Assembly (NCBI GenBank): GCA_031460455.1
Contig: JAVKTQ010000010.1
Location: forward strand, 78,784-142,783
Direction of reading: 5' to 3'
Origin: Sporomusaceae bacterium
Lineage (GTDB): Bacteria; Bacillota; Negativicutes; Sporomusales; UBA7701
Length of the DNA stretch: 64,000 bases
Part shown: piece by piece, positions 16,999-25,476 of the stretch
Layout of the letters: every line of letters starts with the position of its first letter
How positions within the stretch are numbered: position 1 is the stretch's first letter
Notes under the pieces: generated by a model
What the model was told of the DNA's origin: nothing
What the model saw: the letters and a program-made list of their open reading frames with translations, nothing else
The model's database searches: none
Position numbers and translations under genes: made by a program

Positions 16999-17694
16999 TC
17001 AGTTAAGCTGTTCGTCGGCGGTCGCCCGCTCCTCGGCAGCTTCGACCGTTGTCTTCCGGTACTTATTGTTCCATACCCCGGCGGCAATAACTGCGGCCGT
17101 AATCACTGCCGGCAGCAGCCAATGAGGCATCATTTCCGTGTAAGCGGCCATAAGTTTATCGCTTTGCATCATCTCGCCGGCCGTCCAGGCGATAAGCCCG
17201 GCCCCGGCGTACACGATGACCGGGAAACGATCCATCACCTTCAGAATGATCTGGCTGCCGAACACGATCAGCGGAATGCTCAGCGCCAGACCGAGGCCGA
17301 GCAGAACATAGTCGCCTTTGGCAACCGCGGCGATCGCCAGCGTATTATCCAGGCTCATGATGATATCGGCGATGATAATAGTCTTGACTGCCTTCCACAG
17401 TGAACTCGAAGCTTCGATATTCTCCTCGCCGCCGTTTTCCAGCAGCAGCTTGGCGGCTATCCAGACGAGCAACACGCCGCCGAAAAATTGAACATACGGT
17501 ATGTGCAAAAGTACAACTGCTACGACGGTCAGTACCACCCGCAGCCCTATCGCCCCAGCACTACCCCACAGGACGGCCATCTTCTGCTGCTGCGGAGGAA
17601 GCGCGCGGCTTGCCAGCGCAATAACCACGGCGTTATCCCCGCTCAGCACGATGTTCACCATCATGATTCCCAATAGTGCGCCAATGAACTCCAT
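16999..17694 (-). CDS. TerC family membrane protein (YjbE/YkoY-like, probable metal exporter)
   Basis: A 231-residue polytopic membrane protein of the TerC family; characterised members export manganese or metallate secreted enzymes. VLSGDNAVVIALASR near residue 17 and IIMSLDNTLAIAAVA in the second half are the two conserved acidic repeats. The ATG at 17694 follows AAAGGAG. I looked for a yybP-ykoY manganese riboswitch in the 110 bp upstream and did not find its conserved core. Confidence 0.88.
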   Translation of the reverse strand: MEFIGALLGIMMVNIVLSGDNAVVIALASRALPPQQQKMAVLWGSAGAIGLRVVLTVVAVVLLHIPYVQFFGGVLLVWIAAKLLLENGGEENIEASSSLWKAVKTIIIADIIMSLDNTLAIAAVAKGDYVLLGLGLALSIPLIVFGSQIILKVMDRFPVIVYAGAGLIAWTAGEMMQSDKLMAAYTEMMPHWLLPAVITAAVIAAGVWNNKYRKTTVEAAEERATADEQLN

Positions 17695-17949
17695 TTTTTG
17701 TACTCCTTTTCGTGCGTAGATATAGTGCGACCATGACTATATTCAGTTAGCGACGAACCCGCTCCGCCTCCTTCTTGACCAAGTAATAATACCAGGTATC
17801 AATCAATGCGGCCATGCTTTATTTTAACAGGGGATAATGCGGCCGACAAGAGGACATGTCGCAAATATCCTGTATACATAACAAAGCTGCTCTTTCTCTG
17901 CTATAATAGTATTATCGTATCACCCGTCTTAACAAGGGAAGGTGCCCCG

Positions 17950-19167
17950 ATGCCTCTGTTACCCGAATGGAAAAAGAATCTCGCCGCCCTGTGGTTCGCC
18001 CAGCTCGCCGGCATGGGCGCCATTACCGGCGTCATGGCTTTTCTGCCCCTCTATGTCCGCGAACTAGGCATTACCAGCCTCGAAGAGGCAGGGGTGTGGT
18101 CGGGCGTCCTTATGGGCGCCGCGCCGTTGACCGCCGCCCTGGCAGGGCCGTACTGGGGAGCGGTGGCCGACCGCCACGGCCGTAAACTGATGGTCATGCG
18201 GGTCATGTTCGCCTTCTTCACCGTCATGGTGCTGATGGGCTTCGTGGCCTCAGTTAACCAGCTGCTCTTCCTCCGCGTCGTCCAGGGCGTCTGCGGCGGC
18301 TTCACCGCCGCCGCCCTCGCCCTCGTCACCTCGCTGAGCCCTCCCGACCAGATAACCTGGACCCTCGGCATATTCCAGACGGCCATGATTGCCGGCAGCG
18401 CCTTCGGCCCCATGTTCGGCGGCATTATCGCCGACCATTTCGGCTACCGGTGGGCGTTCGTCTCCTTCGGCCTCCTCTGCCTCGTGTCGCTGATCATCAT
18501 CCGCCTCGCCGTCGTCGAACGCTTCACGCCCGCGGCCGCCACAGCCAAGCAACCCGTCTGGCGCGAAATCGGCGCCATCATCACCATTCCGGGGCTCTGG
18601 CTGACACTCGCCCTCCAGTTCCTCATCCAGTTCGCCATGATGATCATCGCCCCCATCCTGCCCATCTACGTCCACGTCCTGGCCCCCAACCTTACCTACA
18701 TCGCCAGCGCCGCCGGCGCCATCATCGCCGCCGCCGGCCTCACCAGCGCCGTAGCCTCGGCCGCGATGGGCAAAATCAGCAAACGGTTCAGCCACCGGGC
18801 AATCCTGATAGCGGCCGGCGCCCTGTCGGCGCTGTGCTTCGCCGCCCAGGCTCTCGCCGACAATGTCCTCCTCTTCGGGGCGATGCGGGCCGTCAGCGGC
18901 TTTTTCCTCGGCGCCATGCTCCCCACCGTCAACGCCCTCACCTACTTCCTCATCCCCGAGGAAAAAAGGGGAGTCGCCTACGGCGTCACCACCGCCTCGA
19001 TGCAGATGGGCATCGTCTTCGGCCCCATCAGCGGCGGCGCTCTGGCCGTATACTTCGGCTTCCCGTCCGTCTTCTGGCTTTCTGCGCTGCTGTTCGCCGC
19101 CGTGGCCGTCGGCGTAACGCTCGTTCGCAGCCTTCCCGACACCGGCAGCGGCAAGGACCCCGGCTGA
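17950..19167 (+). CDS. MFS multidrug efflux transporter
   Basis: A 405-residue protein with 12 predicted membrane helices in two halves. The motif A-like GAVADRHGRKLMVM lies between helices 2 and 3, and GGFTAAALALVTSLSP follows. It resembles drug:proton antiporters of the MdtG/YfkF kind. The ATG at 17950 is behind AAGGGAAGG. A TATAAT at 17902-17907 is a likely -10 without a clear -35. Monocistronic, divergent from terC. The substrate is unknown. Confidence 0.88.
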   Translation: MPLLPEWKKNLAALWFAQLAGMGAITGVMAFLPLYVRELGITSLEEAGVWSGVLMGAAPLTAALAGPYWGAVADRHGRKLMVMRVMFAFFTVMVLMGFVASVNQLLFLRVVQGVCGGFTAAALALVTSLSPPDQITWTLGIFQTAMIAGSAFGPMFGGIIADHFGYRWAFVSFGLLCLVSLIIIRLAVVERFTPAAATAKQPVWREIGAIITIPGLWLTLALQFLIQFAMMIIAPILPIYVHVLAPNLTYIASAAGAIIAAAGLTSAVASAAMGKISKRFSHRAILIAAGALSALCFAAQALADNVLLFGAMRAVSGFFLGAMLPTVNALTYFLIPEEKRGVAYGVTTASMQMGIVFGPISGGALAVYFGFPSVFWLSALLFAAVAVGVTLVRSLPDTGSGKDPG

Positions 19168-19410
19168 TACGCCCCCCGGCGCCGCAAACCACAATTTTTA
19201 CTTAATCGCAAACCTCGCTACAACTTGTCACTATTCGTTTTTTTGCGCGAAAATAACCCTTCCTCATCCGTCGGTTCAGAGCCAGCACATAGTGACATTT
19301 CGCGCGCAGCCTACGACTATTGCCAGACAGCTCGAATTCCCCCTTCGCAGGGGAATCGGTCCGCGTGTTGAATTTATAGGGATAAACCCCATACTAAGGC
19401 GGTGTACCTT

Positions 19411-20484
19411 ATGAAGAAACTTCTCATCCTCCTGATAGCGCTGTTCTTCGTGCATTCTCCGGCTTTTTCCGCCCCTCAGCAGCCTCCCGCCGCGCAGTCC
19501 GGCCAAACCGTTCAGGAACAGCCCGTTTTGTCGCCCGCTCCCGCCTGGCCCGCCAAGGCCGCGTGGGTCGGCCAGCAGGCGACCGTCGTTCCCGCCAAGC
19601 TCTACGCCTCCGCCAGCTACCTGCTGATATTCAGCGAGCCCGGCAAGGACACCAGCGGCATCGATCAGCTCTTCCTGGCCCGCAAGCACATCGGCCAAAC
19701 CTTCACCATCCAGGGCCTGCACAAGCTGACGAAAAAAGGCGCTATTACGCAGTACTTCTGGAAGCTGACCGGCAAAGACGGCGCCGTCCTGTGGGTAAGG
19801 GACTATCCGGACGTCGAGCTGTCCGGCCTGCCGTTCGCCCTTGCCAGCGAAATCGAGGCCGAAAACCAGGCTATCGCCGAAATCAATTCTCTCGTCGGCG
19901 CCACCCTTTGGATCGACCGCAACTTCATCCCCGCCGGGGAGCTAACCGCAAAAGTCAGCCACCTCGCCCCCCTCACCGTCACGGCCTTCAAGTCCGCCGG
20001 CCCCTTCAGCGAGGCCTACTCTCTGGCCTTCCGCCAGGCAGACGGCGCCCCGGTGGTATGGACCGTCGCACCGACGGGCGTCCGGGCCGCTTTCAGCAAC
20101 AGGCAGTTTTTCGGCATGATCAGGAGCGGCTTCATGCGCCATGAGCCCCAAACGCTCTTCCCCCACTGGACGCAGGAGGACTGGCGGCTCGTCCGGGCCC
20201 AGGAGATCCGCGTCGGCTGGGACCGGGAGAAGGTCATCCTGAGCTGGGGCGAGCCGCGAACGGCCCCCATGCTGGTGCCCTCGGGCCCGGAAGAGGATGC
20301 CTACGAATGGCGATACGGCAAGTATTACCTGTACTTCCGCAAAAACGTGCTGACGAAGATCAAGATTCCCGACCCGGCCGCCGTCAACCAAAAGCCTGGC
20401 GATAAAAAGAGCGACAAAGACGCACTCCCGAAAATGATTGAGCTACAGGCGGCGAAAAAAAACGAGGCCGGTGAGCCCAAATAA
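19411..20484 (+). CDS. Secreted or periplasmic protein of unknown function
   Basis: A 357-residue protein with a clear signal peptide (MKKLLILLIALFFVHSPAFS, cleavage about residue 22), then a Pro/Gln-rich linker and mixed alpha/beta segments without a recognised domain. The stretch around residues 255-325 (EIRVGWDREKVILSWGEP) recalls the small outer-membrane-assembly type fold in which a WGxP motif predicts a folded lipoprotein-like domain, but this is only a resemblance. The ATG at 19411 is preceded by a weak AAGGCGGTG. The 243 bp before it has no other feature apart from a short GATTCCCC-type hairpin near 19337-19356. Confidence 0.75.
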   Translation: MKKLLILLIALFFVHSPAFSAPQQPPAAQSGQTVQEQPVLSPAPAWPAKAAWVGQQATVVPAKLYASASYLLIFSEPGKDTSGIDQLFLARKHIGQTFTIQGLHKLTKKGAITQYFWKLTGKDGAVLWVRDYPDVELSGLPFALASEIEAENQAIAEINSLVGATLWIDRNFIPAGELTAKVSHLAPLTVTAFKSAGPFSEAYSLAFRQADGAPVVWTVAPTGVRAAFSNRQFFGMIRSGFMRHEPQTLFPHWTQEDWRLVRAQEIRVGWDREKVILSWGEPRTAPMLVPSGPEEDAYEWRYGKYYLYFRKNVLTKIKIPDPAAVNQKPGDKKSDKDALPKMIELQAAKKNEAGEPK

Positions 20485-20487
20485 CAA

Positions 20488-20512
20488 AGGAAGCGGCATA
20501 ATGCCGCTTCCT
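20488..20512 (-). terminator. Hairpin, left half of a two-way terminator
   Basis: A perfect AGGAAGCGGCAT/ATGCCGCTTCCT palindrome followed on the minus strand by TTTGTTATTT. It would stop transcripts of the sdaAA operon arriving from the right. Confidence 0.7.
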
Positions 20513-20517
20513 CTGCT

Positions 20518-20652
20518 TGTAGACAAAGTCAGAATTGGTGAGAAAGGTCCAGATGCAAGGCGCACCGGAAGAGCGCGCCGCGCCGCGTACTGTGGGACGT
20601 ACGCAAGCAAGCGCTCTGAGGAGCAACGCCGCAGATGGGCCTTTATCGACAG
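20518..20652. repeat. Dispersed palindromic repeat, copy 3 (inverted orientation)
   Basis: Reading on the minus strand, 20639-20548 matches copy 2 (4594-4772) almost base for base in CATCTGCGGCGTTGCTCCTC, AGAGCGCTTGCTTGCGTACG and GGTGCGCCTTGCATCTGG. The outer ends are diverged (TAGACAAAG versus CTTTATCGACA). It sits between the two matching hairpins at 20488-20512 and 20657-20681. Confidence 0.85.
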
Positions 20653-20656
20653 TCTG

Positions 20657-20681
20657 AGGAAGCGGCAAAATGCCGCTTCCT
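20657..20681 (+). terminator. Hairpin, right half of a two-way terminator
   Basis: AGGAAGCGGCA / TGCCGCTTCCT with an AAA loop, followed on the plus strand by TTTTGTTATG. It would terminate the secreted-protein gene. It is an inverted near-copy of the hairpin at 20488-20512. Confidence 0.75.
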
Positions 20682-20697
20682 TTTGTTATGTCTTATA

Positions 20698-21585
20698 TCA
20701 GGCCTTGTCGTCCGCGAACAGTCGTCTTTCGATGGCCATCCCCGTAGGCGTCTTCGCCAGACCCCCCTGGGAAGTCTCCCGGAGGCTCGCCGGCAGGGCC
20801 ATCCCCACCAGCCGCATCGTGTCGACGACCTCATCGACCGGGATGACGCTCTCCACGCCCGCCAGCGCCATATCGGCGGCCACCAGGGCCTGGACGGCGT
20901 AAAAAGCGTTCCGTCGCACGCACGGCACCTCCACCAGCCCGGCGACCGGGTCGCAGACCAACCCCAGTGCGTTTTTCAGCGCCAGAGCCACCGCCATCCC
21001 GACCTGCCGCGGCGAACCGCCGTCCATCTGAACGATCGCCGCCGCCGCCATCGCGCCCCCGGCGCCGCACTCGGCCTGGCAGCCGGCCTCGGCGCCCGAG
21101 ATCGAAGCGTTTTCAGCAATGATCATCCCGGCCCCGGCCGCGGTGAGCAAGCCGTCGATGATCGCGGCCTCGCTGTAGCCCCGCGCCTCGGCCGCCGCCG
21201 CCACCGCCCCCGGCATAATACCGCAGGAGCCGGCGGTGGGGAAGGCCACGATCCGCCCCATGCAGGCGTTCACTTCGCTGACAGCCAGCGCGTAGGCGAT
21301 CGCCCGGGCGGCGATGTCGCCGGCCAGCGCCTTGCCGCCGGCGATCCGGTTGTTGTAAAGGCGCGCGTCGCCGCCCACCAGCCCGCTGGGCGATTTCTCG
21401 CCGCTCGCCAGTCCGGCGGCGATGGCCTCGCGCATCACCTGCCAGTTGCGGGCCATATCCGCGCGGATGGCGTCCGCCGGCCGCCGGGCGTGCCTGCTCT
21501 CCTGCTCCACGATCACGTCGGCCAGCGACGCGCCGGTCGTCTCAGCCCGCAGGATCCATTCGCCGAATGTGCGGATGCTGCTCAT
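20698..21585 (-). CDS. sdaAA: L-serine dehydratase, iron-sulfur-dependent, alpha subunit
   Basis: A 295-residue catalytic subunit that deaminates L-serine to pyruvate using a [4Fe-4S] cluster. Cluster cysteine candidates are in GSCGIMPG, GCQAECGAGG, VCDPVAG and VPCVRRN. The ATG at 21585 overlaps the sdaAB stop by 4 bp. It is the last gene of the glycine operon, and in that context removes serine formed from glycine. Confidence 0.95.
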   Translation of the reverse strand: MSSIRTFGEWILRAETTGASLADVIVEQESRHARRPADAIRADMARNWQVMREAIAAGLASGEKSPSGLVGGDARLYNNRIAGGKALAGDIAARAIAYALAVSEVNACMGRIVAFPTAGSCGIMPGAVAAAAEARGYSEAAIIDGLLTAAGAGMIIAENASISGAEAGCQAECGAGGAMAAAAIVQMDGGSPRQVGMAVALALKNALGLVCDPVAGLVEVPCVRRNAFYAVQALVAADMALAGVESVIPVDEVVDTMRLVGMALPASLRETSQGGLAKTPTGMAIERRLFADDKA

Positions 21586-22256
21586 ACGCTCCCCCCCAAC
21601 GCCGGAACGGACAATACCGCTTTCATGGCCGCCACCGCCCTGATCGGCGGCAAAGCCTCCGCGGGAATGGCCTCGTCCGCCTCAATAACCATCAACGCCT
21701 CCTCGCCCCGTTCCTGGCGGGAGACCTGCATAAAGGCGATGTTGACGCCCTCCTCGGCCAGCCTCTTGGTCACGACCGCAATCACCCCCGGCTTGTCGTC
21801 GTGGATGGTGATGAGGGTGTGGTACTGGCCGGTCACCCGCACTGGATAACCGTCGATGCGGGTGATGAGGATATTGCCCCCGCCGACCGAGGCCCCCGTC
21901 ACCCGGCGCATCTGGCCCGACACACCGGTAAGTTCGAGCAGGGCGGTATTGGGGTGAACGTCGGGCAGCTCAACCGTCGAAAAAGTATACTTCAGGCCAT
22001 GCTCGGCCGCAAGGGTCAGGGCCGTCTTGATCCGCTCATCGTCCGGGGCGAACCCCAGCAGACCGCCGATGAGGGCCTTGTCGGTGCCGTGCCCCCGGTA
22101 GGTCTGGGCGAAGGAGCCGTGCAGCTTGATCTGCGCCTCCGCCGGCCGCTCGCCGAGGATTATCCTCGCCATAGCGCCCAGCCTGACCGCCCCGGCGGTA
22201 TGGGAGCTTGACGGGCCGACCATTATCGGCCCGGCGATATCGAACAGACCGCGCAT
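21582..22256 (-). CDS. sdaAB: L-serine dehydratase, iron-sulfur-dependent, beta subunit
   Basis: A 224-residue subunit with the conserved GPSSSHTAGA block (14-23) and a C-terminal ACT domain (YHTLITIHDDKPGVIAVVT) that may bind serine. Partner of sdaAA; together they make the clostridial two-subunit enzyme. The ATG at 22256 follows AGAGGAGGCG and is 1 bp from the lpd stop. Confidence 0.95.
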   Translation of the reverse strand: MRGLFDIAGPIMVGPSSSHTAGAVRLGAMARIILGERPAEAQIKLHGSFAQTYRGHGTDKALIGGLLGFAPDDERIKTALTLAAEHGLKYTFSTVELPDVHPNTALLELTGVSGQMRRVTGASVGGGNILITRIDGYPVRVTGQYHTLITIHDDKPGVIAVVTKRLAEEGVNIAFMQVSRQERGEEALMVIEADEAIPAEALPPIRAVAAMKAVLSVPALGGSV

Positions 22257-22257
22257 A

Positions 22258-23673
22258 TCAGTCGCCTCCTCTGCGCAGGGAAGACGTCCTCGCCTGGTGG
22301 ATCGCCCGGCCTTCGATCGCGTGCACGCTTTCCATCACCGTCTCCGCCAGCGTCGGGTGCGGATGGATGACCTGGCCGATTTCCTCGGCCGTCAGCCCGT
22401 GGCGGATGGCAATCGCTCCTTCCATCACCAGATCGCTGGCATGCGGCCCGAGGATATGCATGCCCAGCACCTTGCCGTTCCCGGCGTCAGCCACCACCTT
22501 CACCAGGCCATCGGCCTCGCCCATCGACACCGCCTTGCCGTTGGCGGCAAAATTGAAGCGGCCTGTCTTGACCAGACGGCCGGCGGCGAGCGCCTCCTGC
22601 TCGGTCAGACCGACGGCGGCAATCTCCGGGTCGGTGAAAATGCAGCCCGGCACAGCGCCGTAATCCATCTCCGCCGCGCCGCCCAAAGCGTTTTCCGCCG
22701 CCGCCAGGCCCTCGCTCGAAGCCGCGTGGGCCCACATATAGCGCCCGGTCACGTCGCCGACGGCGTAGATGCCGGCGACGGTCGTCTCCATCCGGGCGTT
22801 TACCCCGATCCCCTTGCGGCTGAACGCCACCCCCGCCGCCTCCAGGCCGATGCCTTCGACCGACGGCTGGCGTCCCGTCGCGGCCAGCACCTTCTCGGCC
22901 GCCAGCTCCTGCTCCTTGCCGTCGGCCGTCGCTACCGCGACCGTCAGTCCCTCCGGCCCCGGCGCGATACCCGTCACCCTCGCGCCGGTCAGCATCTTAA
23001 TCCCTTGCTTGCGCAGCAGCAGCGCCATTCGTTTCACCAAATCCGTATCAATACTGGGCAAGATAGCCGGCAGCATCTCGACAATCGTCACCTGGCAGCC
23101 AAAGGCCCGGAAGATGGCGGCGAACTCCACCCCCACCGCGCCGGCGCCGACCACCACCAGGCTGCGCGGCACCGCGTCCAGCGCCAGCACCTCATCGCTC
23201 GTCAGCACCCCCGGCAAATCGGCGCCCGCTACCGGCAGCTTCATCGGCGCCGAGCCGGACGCCACGATAATCTTGCGGGCGGCGACCTCCTCCCGCCCGG
23301 CGTTGCTGCTGACCGCCAGCGTCCCCGGACCGGTCAGCGCCGCCTCGCCGTACCGCACCTCGATGCCGTTGCCGGCCACCAGTTGGACGACGCCGGCCTG
23401 CAGTTGGCCCACCACCTGGTCCTTGCGGGCCATCACGGCGGCGAAGTCGAAGCCGATATTGTCGGCCCGCAGGCCGAAAGCCGCGCAATTCTGCAGGCTC
23501 TGCCACTTCTCCGCGCTTTTCAGCAGCGTCTTGGTCGGGATGCAGCCGCGGTTGAGGCACACCCCGCCCAGCTTCTCCTTTTCGACCAGCAGCACCCTGG
23601 CGCCCAGCTGCGCCGCCCGGATGGCGGCCACATACCCGCCGGGGCCGCCGCCCACGACCGCGATATCGTACAT
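22258..23673 (-). CDS. lpdA: Dihydrolipoyl dehydrogenase (L protein)
   Basis: A 471-residue FAD-dependent disulfide oxidoreductase that re-oxidises the dihydrolipoyl arm of GcvH, passing electrons to NAD. GGGPGGYVAAIRA binds FAD, the redox disulfide is in GGVCLNRGCIPTK (C39, C44), and HPHPTLAETVMES has the catalytic His-Glu pair. The ATG at 23673 follows GAGGAGG. It lies in the glycine cleavage operon, between lipM and the serine dehydratase genes. Confidence 0.96.
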   Translation of the reverse strand: MYDIAVVGGGPGGYVAAIRAAQLGARVLLVEKEKLGGVCLNRGCIPTKTLLKSAEKWQSLQNCAAFGLRADNIGFDFAAVMARKDQVVGQLQAGVVQLVAGNGIEVRYGEAALTGPGTLAVSSNAGREEVAARKIIVASGSAPMKLPVAGADLPGVLTSDEVLALDAVPRSLVVVGAGAVGVEFAAIFRAFGCQVTIVEMLPAILPSIDTDLVKRMALLLRKQGIKMLTGARVTGIAPGPEGLTVAVATADGKEQELAAEKVLAATGRQPSVEGIGLEAAGVAFSRKGIGVNARMETTVAGIYAVGDVTGRYMWAHAASSEGLAAAENALGGAAEMDYGAVPGCIFTDPEIAAVGLTEQEALAAGRLVKTGRFNFAANGKAVSMGEADGLVKVVADAGNGKVLGMHILGPHASDLVMEGAIAIRHGLTAEEIGQVIHPHPTLAETVMESVHAIEGRAIHQARTSSLRRGGD

Positions 23674-23690
23674 AAAACAATCCTCCTCGA

Positions 23691-24518
23691 TTAGCGCAGC
23701 AAATTCCAGCTATCCTGGCCGTATTTCTCCGCTGCCAGCCTTGCCGCAACCGCTTCCTCGTCCGCAGTCAGTCCGCCGGGCATAAACTCGTCCTCCAGCG
23801 CGGCGGCGAAACCCGCCGTCAGTGCGGCGGTCAGCTCGCCCCAGGCCGGGGAGCGCCCCAGCACCTCTTCGAGAGCAACGGCCCGCCGGGCCAGCATGTC
23901 CGCCGTCGCCGCCCGCGCCTCGGGAGAAGGCAACCTGAGGACAGCCGCGGCTTTGACGGCGTCGAACCTGAGCAGCAGCGACCCGTGCTGCAGAATGACC
24001 CCGCCCTTGCGCACCTGAGCGCTGCCGGCCAGCTTGCGTTCCGCACAGGTCAGCTCGTAATGCGCCGGGGCGTCGAAACAGGCTGCCGAGGCATGCTGCG
24101 GTCGCCTGCCCTGCCCGTAAGCAGCGCGGGGGATATTCAGCCCGGCCTCGACCCCCAGCCGTTTAAGCCCGTCCAGCAAACCGCCGCTGAACCAGCGGTA
24201 AGCGGCGGTGATCGTCGGCGGCACGCCCGGATAATCCTCCCGCACCGCCACGCTGTAGGTAAGCTCTGCGTCGTGCAGCACCGCCCGGCCGCCGGTAAGG
24301 CGGCGCACGACGTCGATGCCGCGCGCGCGGCAGGCGGCCAGGTCGATCTCCGCCGCCGCCCGCTGGAAATAACCGAGGCTGACCGCCGCCGGCCGCCAGC
24401 CGTAAAAGCGCAGCGTAGGCGGCGCTTCGCCCGCCCCGTGGGCAAGCATTATCGCCTCATCCGCCGCCATATTCGTCGCGGCGTCCGCCGCGCCGCTGTC
24501 AATCACCCGCCACGGCAC
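23691..24518 (-). CDS. lipM: Lipoate/octanoate protein transferase, LipM family
   Basis: A 275-residue member of the biotin/lipoate A/B ligase fold. RRLTGGRAVLHD (72-83) is the lipoyl-binding loop, and a Cys at 147 (SAACFDAPAHYE) aligns with the acyl-enzyme Cys of Bacillus LipM. It probably moves octanoate to GcvH, after which sulfur is inserted. The start is GTG at 24518, behind GGGGGCGGGG and overlapping the upstream radical SAM gene by 20 bp. An ATP-using lipoate ligase (LplA) is the alternative, but the Cys argues for LipM. Confidence 0.82.
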   Translation of the reverse strand: MPWRVIDSGAADAATNMAADEAIMLAHGAGEAPPTLRFYGWRPAAVSLGYFQRAAAEIDLAACRARGIDVVRRLTGGRAVLHDAELTYSVAVREDYPGVPPTITAAYRWFSGGLLDGLKRLGVEAGLNIPRAAYGQGRRPQHASAACFDAPAHYELTCAERKLAGSAQVRKGGVILQHGSLLLRFDAVKAAAVLRLPSPEARAATADMLARRAVALEEVLGRSPAWGELTAALTAGFAAALEDEFMPGGLTADEEAVAARLAAEKYGQDSWNLLR

Positions 24519-25476
24519 GATCCCCGCCCCCGATCACTTCGCATTCGGCGATCGCCCGCGCCGTTTCGTCCACAGTCAGCGGCCGCGGGTAGTTATATAT
24601 CACCCCGCCGGGGCGTTCGTTGTAGTAAGGGCGATTACAGTCCGGGCAGCCGCTGGTGCGGAACGCCGCCCCGTCGGCCAGCAGCCCGGCGAGACCGTCG
24701 ACCGCAAAGCCGCCGATCATACCGTCGCGGCAGATTATCGCCTCCCGGCCGTATCCCTGCCGCAGCAGGTAGTGGGCCACCTGGACCCGCCGGTACTGGC
24801 CGACGGGCGGCGCCGCCATCCCGGACCAGGCTGTGCCCTTCACCGGCGTAAAGGCGAACAACCCCACTGTCACGCCTTTATCTATACAGGCCGCCAATGT
24901 GTCGGCCATCTCTTCCTCCGTCTCGCCCAGGCCGACGATGAGATGGGTCGTGACCCTTCCCGGCAGAGCGGCGGCGCACTCGGTAAGCAACCGCCATTTG
25001 CCGTGCCAGTCGCCTTCCTTGGCCTCACGATATGCCGCAGGCGTGGCGGCGTCCAGCGCCACGCATATACGGTCGGCGCCCGCCACCGACAGCCGCCGCG
25101 CCTCGTTCACCGTCTCCAGATGGCTGGACACGCACACCGGCACCCTGCTGAGAGCGCTCAGGGCGGCCACCGCCGCCGCCGCCCGTTCCCGGTCGCCGCC
25201 GTCGTGCACGACCTGCAGGCAGGCCCGTTTGATCCGGCCTGCCGTGTAGGCGGCGTCGATGCCGATAATTGCTCCGGCCGCCTCCGTCGTCGGCCAGGTG
25301 ACGCGCGACAGCATGTTCGCCCCCGCGTCGCTCTCCCGGGCCTGGGTGCAGAAACGGCAATTATTGCGGCACCTCTCCCCGAGCATCACATAGGCGGTCG
25401 TCGGCGGCGCCTCGCTCCGCGTCGTCCTGCCGGCAACGGCGGCGGCGGTTCCCGCCGACAGCCTCCAATAATTCAT
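24499..25476 (-). CDS. Radical SAM protein, LipS1/LipS2-type lipoyl synthase subunit
   Basis: A 325-residue radical SAM enzyme with the cluster motif CRNNCRFC and a second Cys pair near the C-terminus (SGCPDCNRPYYNERPGG) that could hold an auxiliary cluster. Proteins like this are often labelled biotin synthase-like. It is paired with the next radical SAM gene inside a glycine cleavage operon beside lipM, and no classical LipA is in the window. That suggests the two-protein LipS1/LipS2 lipoyl synthase known from archaea. Which subunit this is I cannot say. The ATG at 25476 overlaps the upstream stop as ATGA. Confidence 0.75.
   Translation of the reverse strand: MNYWRLSAGTAAAVAGRTTRSEAPPTTAYVMLGERCRNNCRFCTQARESDAGANMLSRVTWPTTEAAGAIIGIDAAYTAGRIKRACLQVVHDGGDRERAAAAVAALSALSRVPVCVSSHLETVNEARRLSVAGADRICVALDAATPAAYREAKEGDWHGKWRLLTECAAALPGRVTTHLIVGLGETEEEMADTLAACIDKGVTVGLFAFTPVKGTAWSGMAAPPVGQYRRVQVAHYLLRQGYGREAIICRDGMIGGFAVDGLAGLLADGAAFRTSGCPDCNRPYYNERPGGVIYNYPRPLTVDETARAIAECEVIGGGDRAVAGD

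Noticed and set aside
17695..17810. Manganese riboswitch (yybP-ykoY) upstream of terC
   Set aside because: The conserved core of the motif is not visible on the minus strand.
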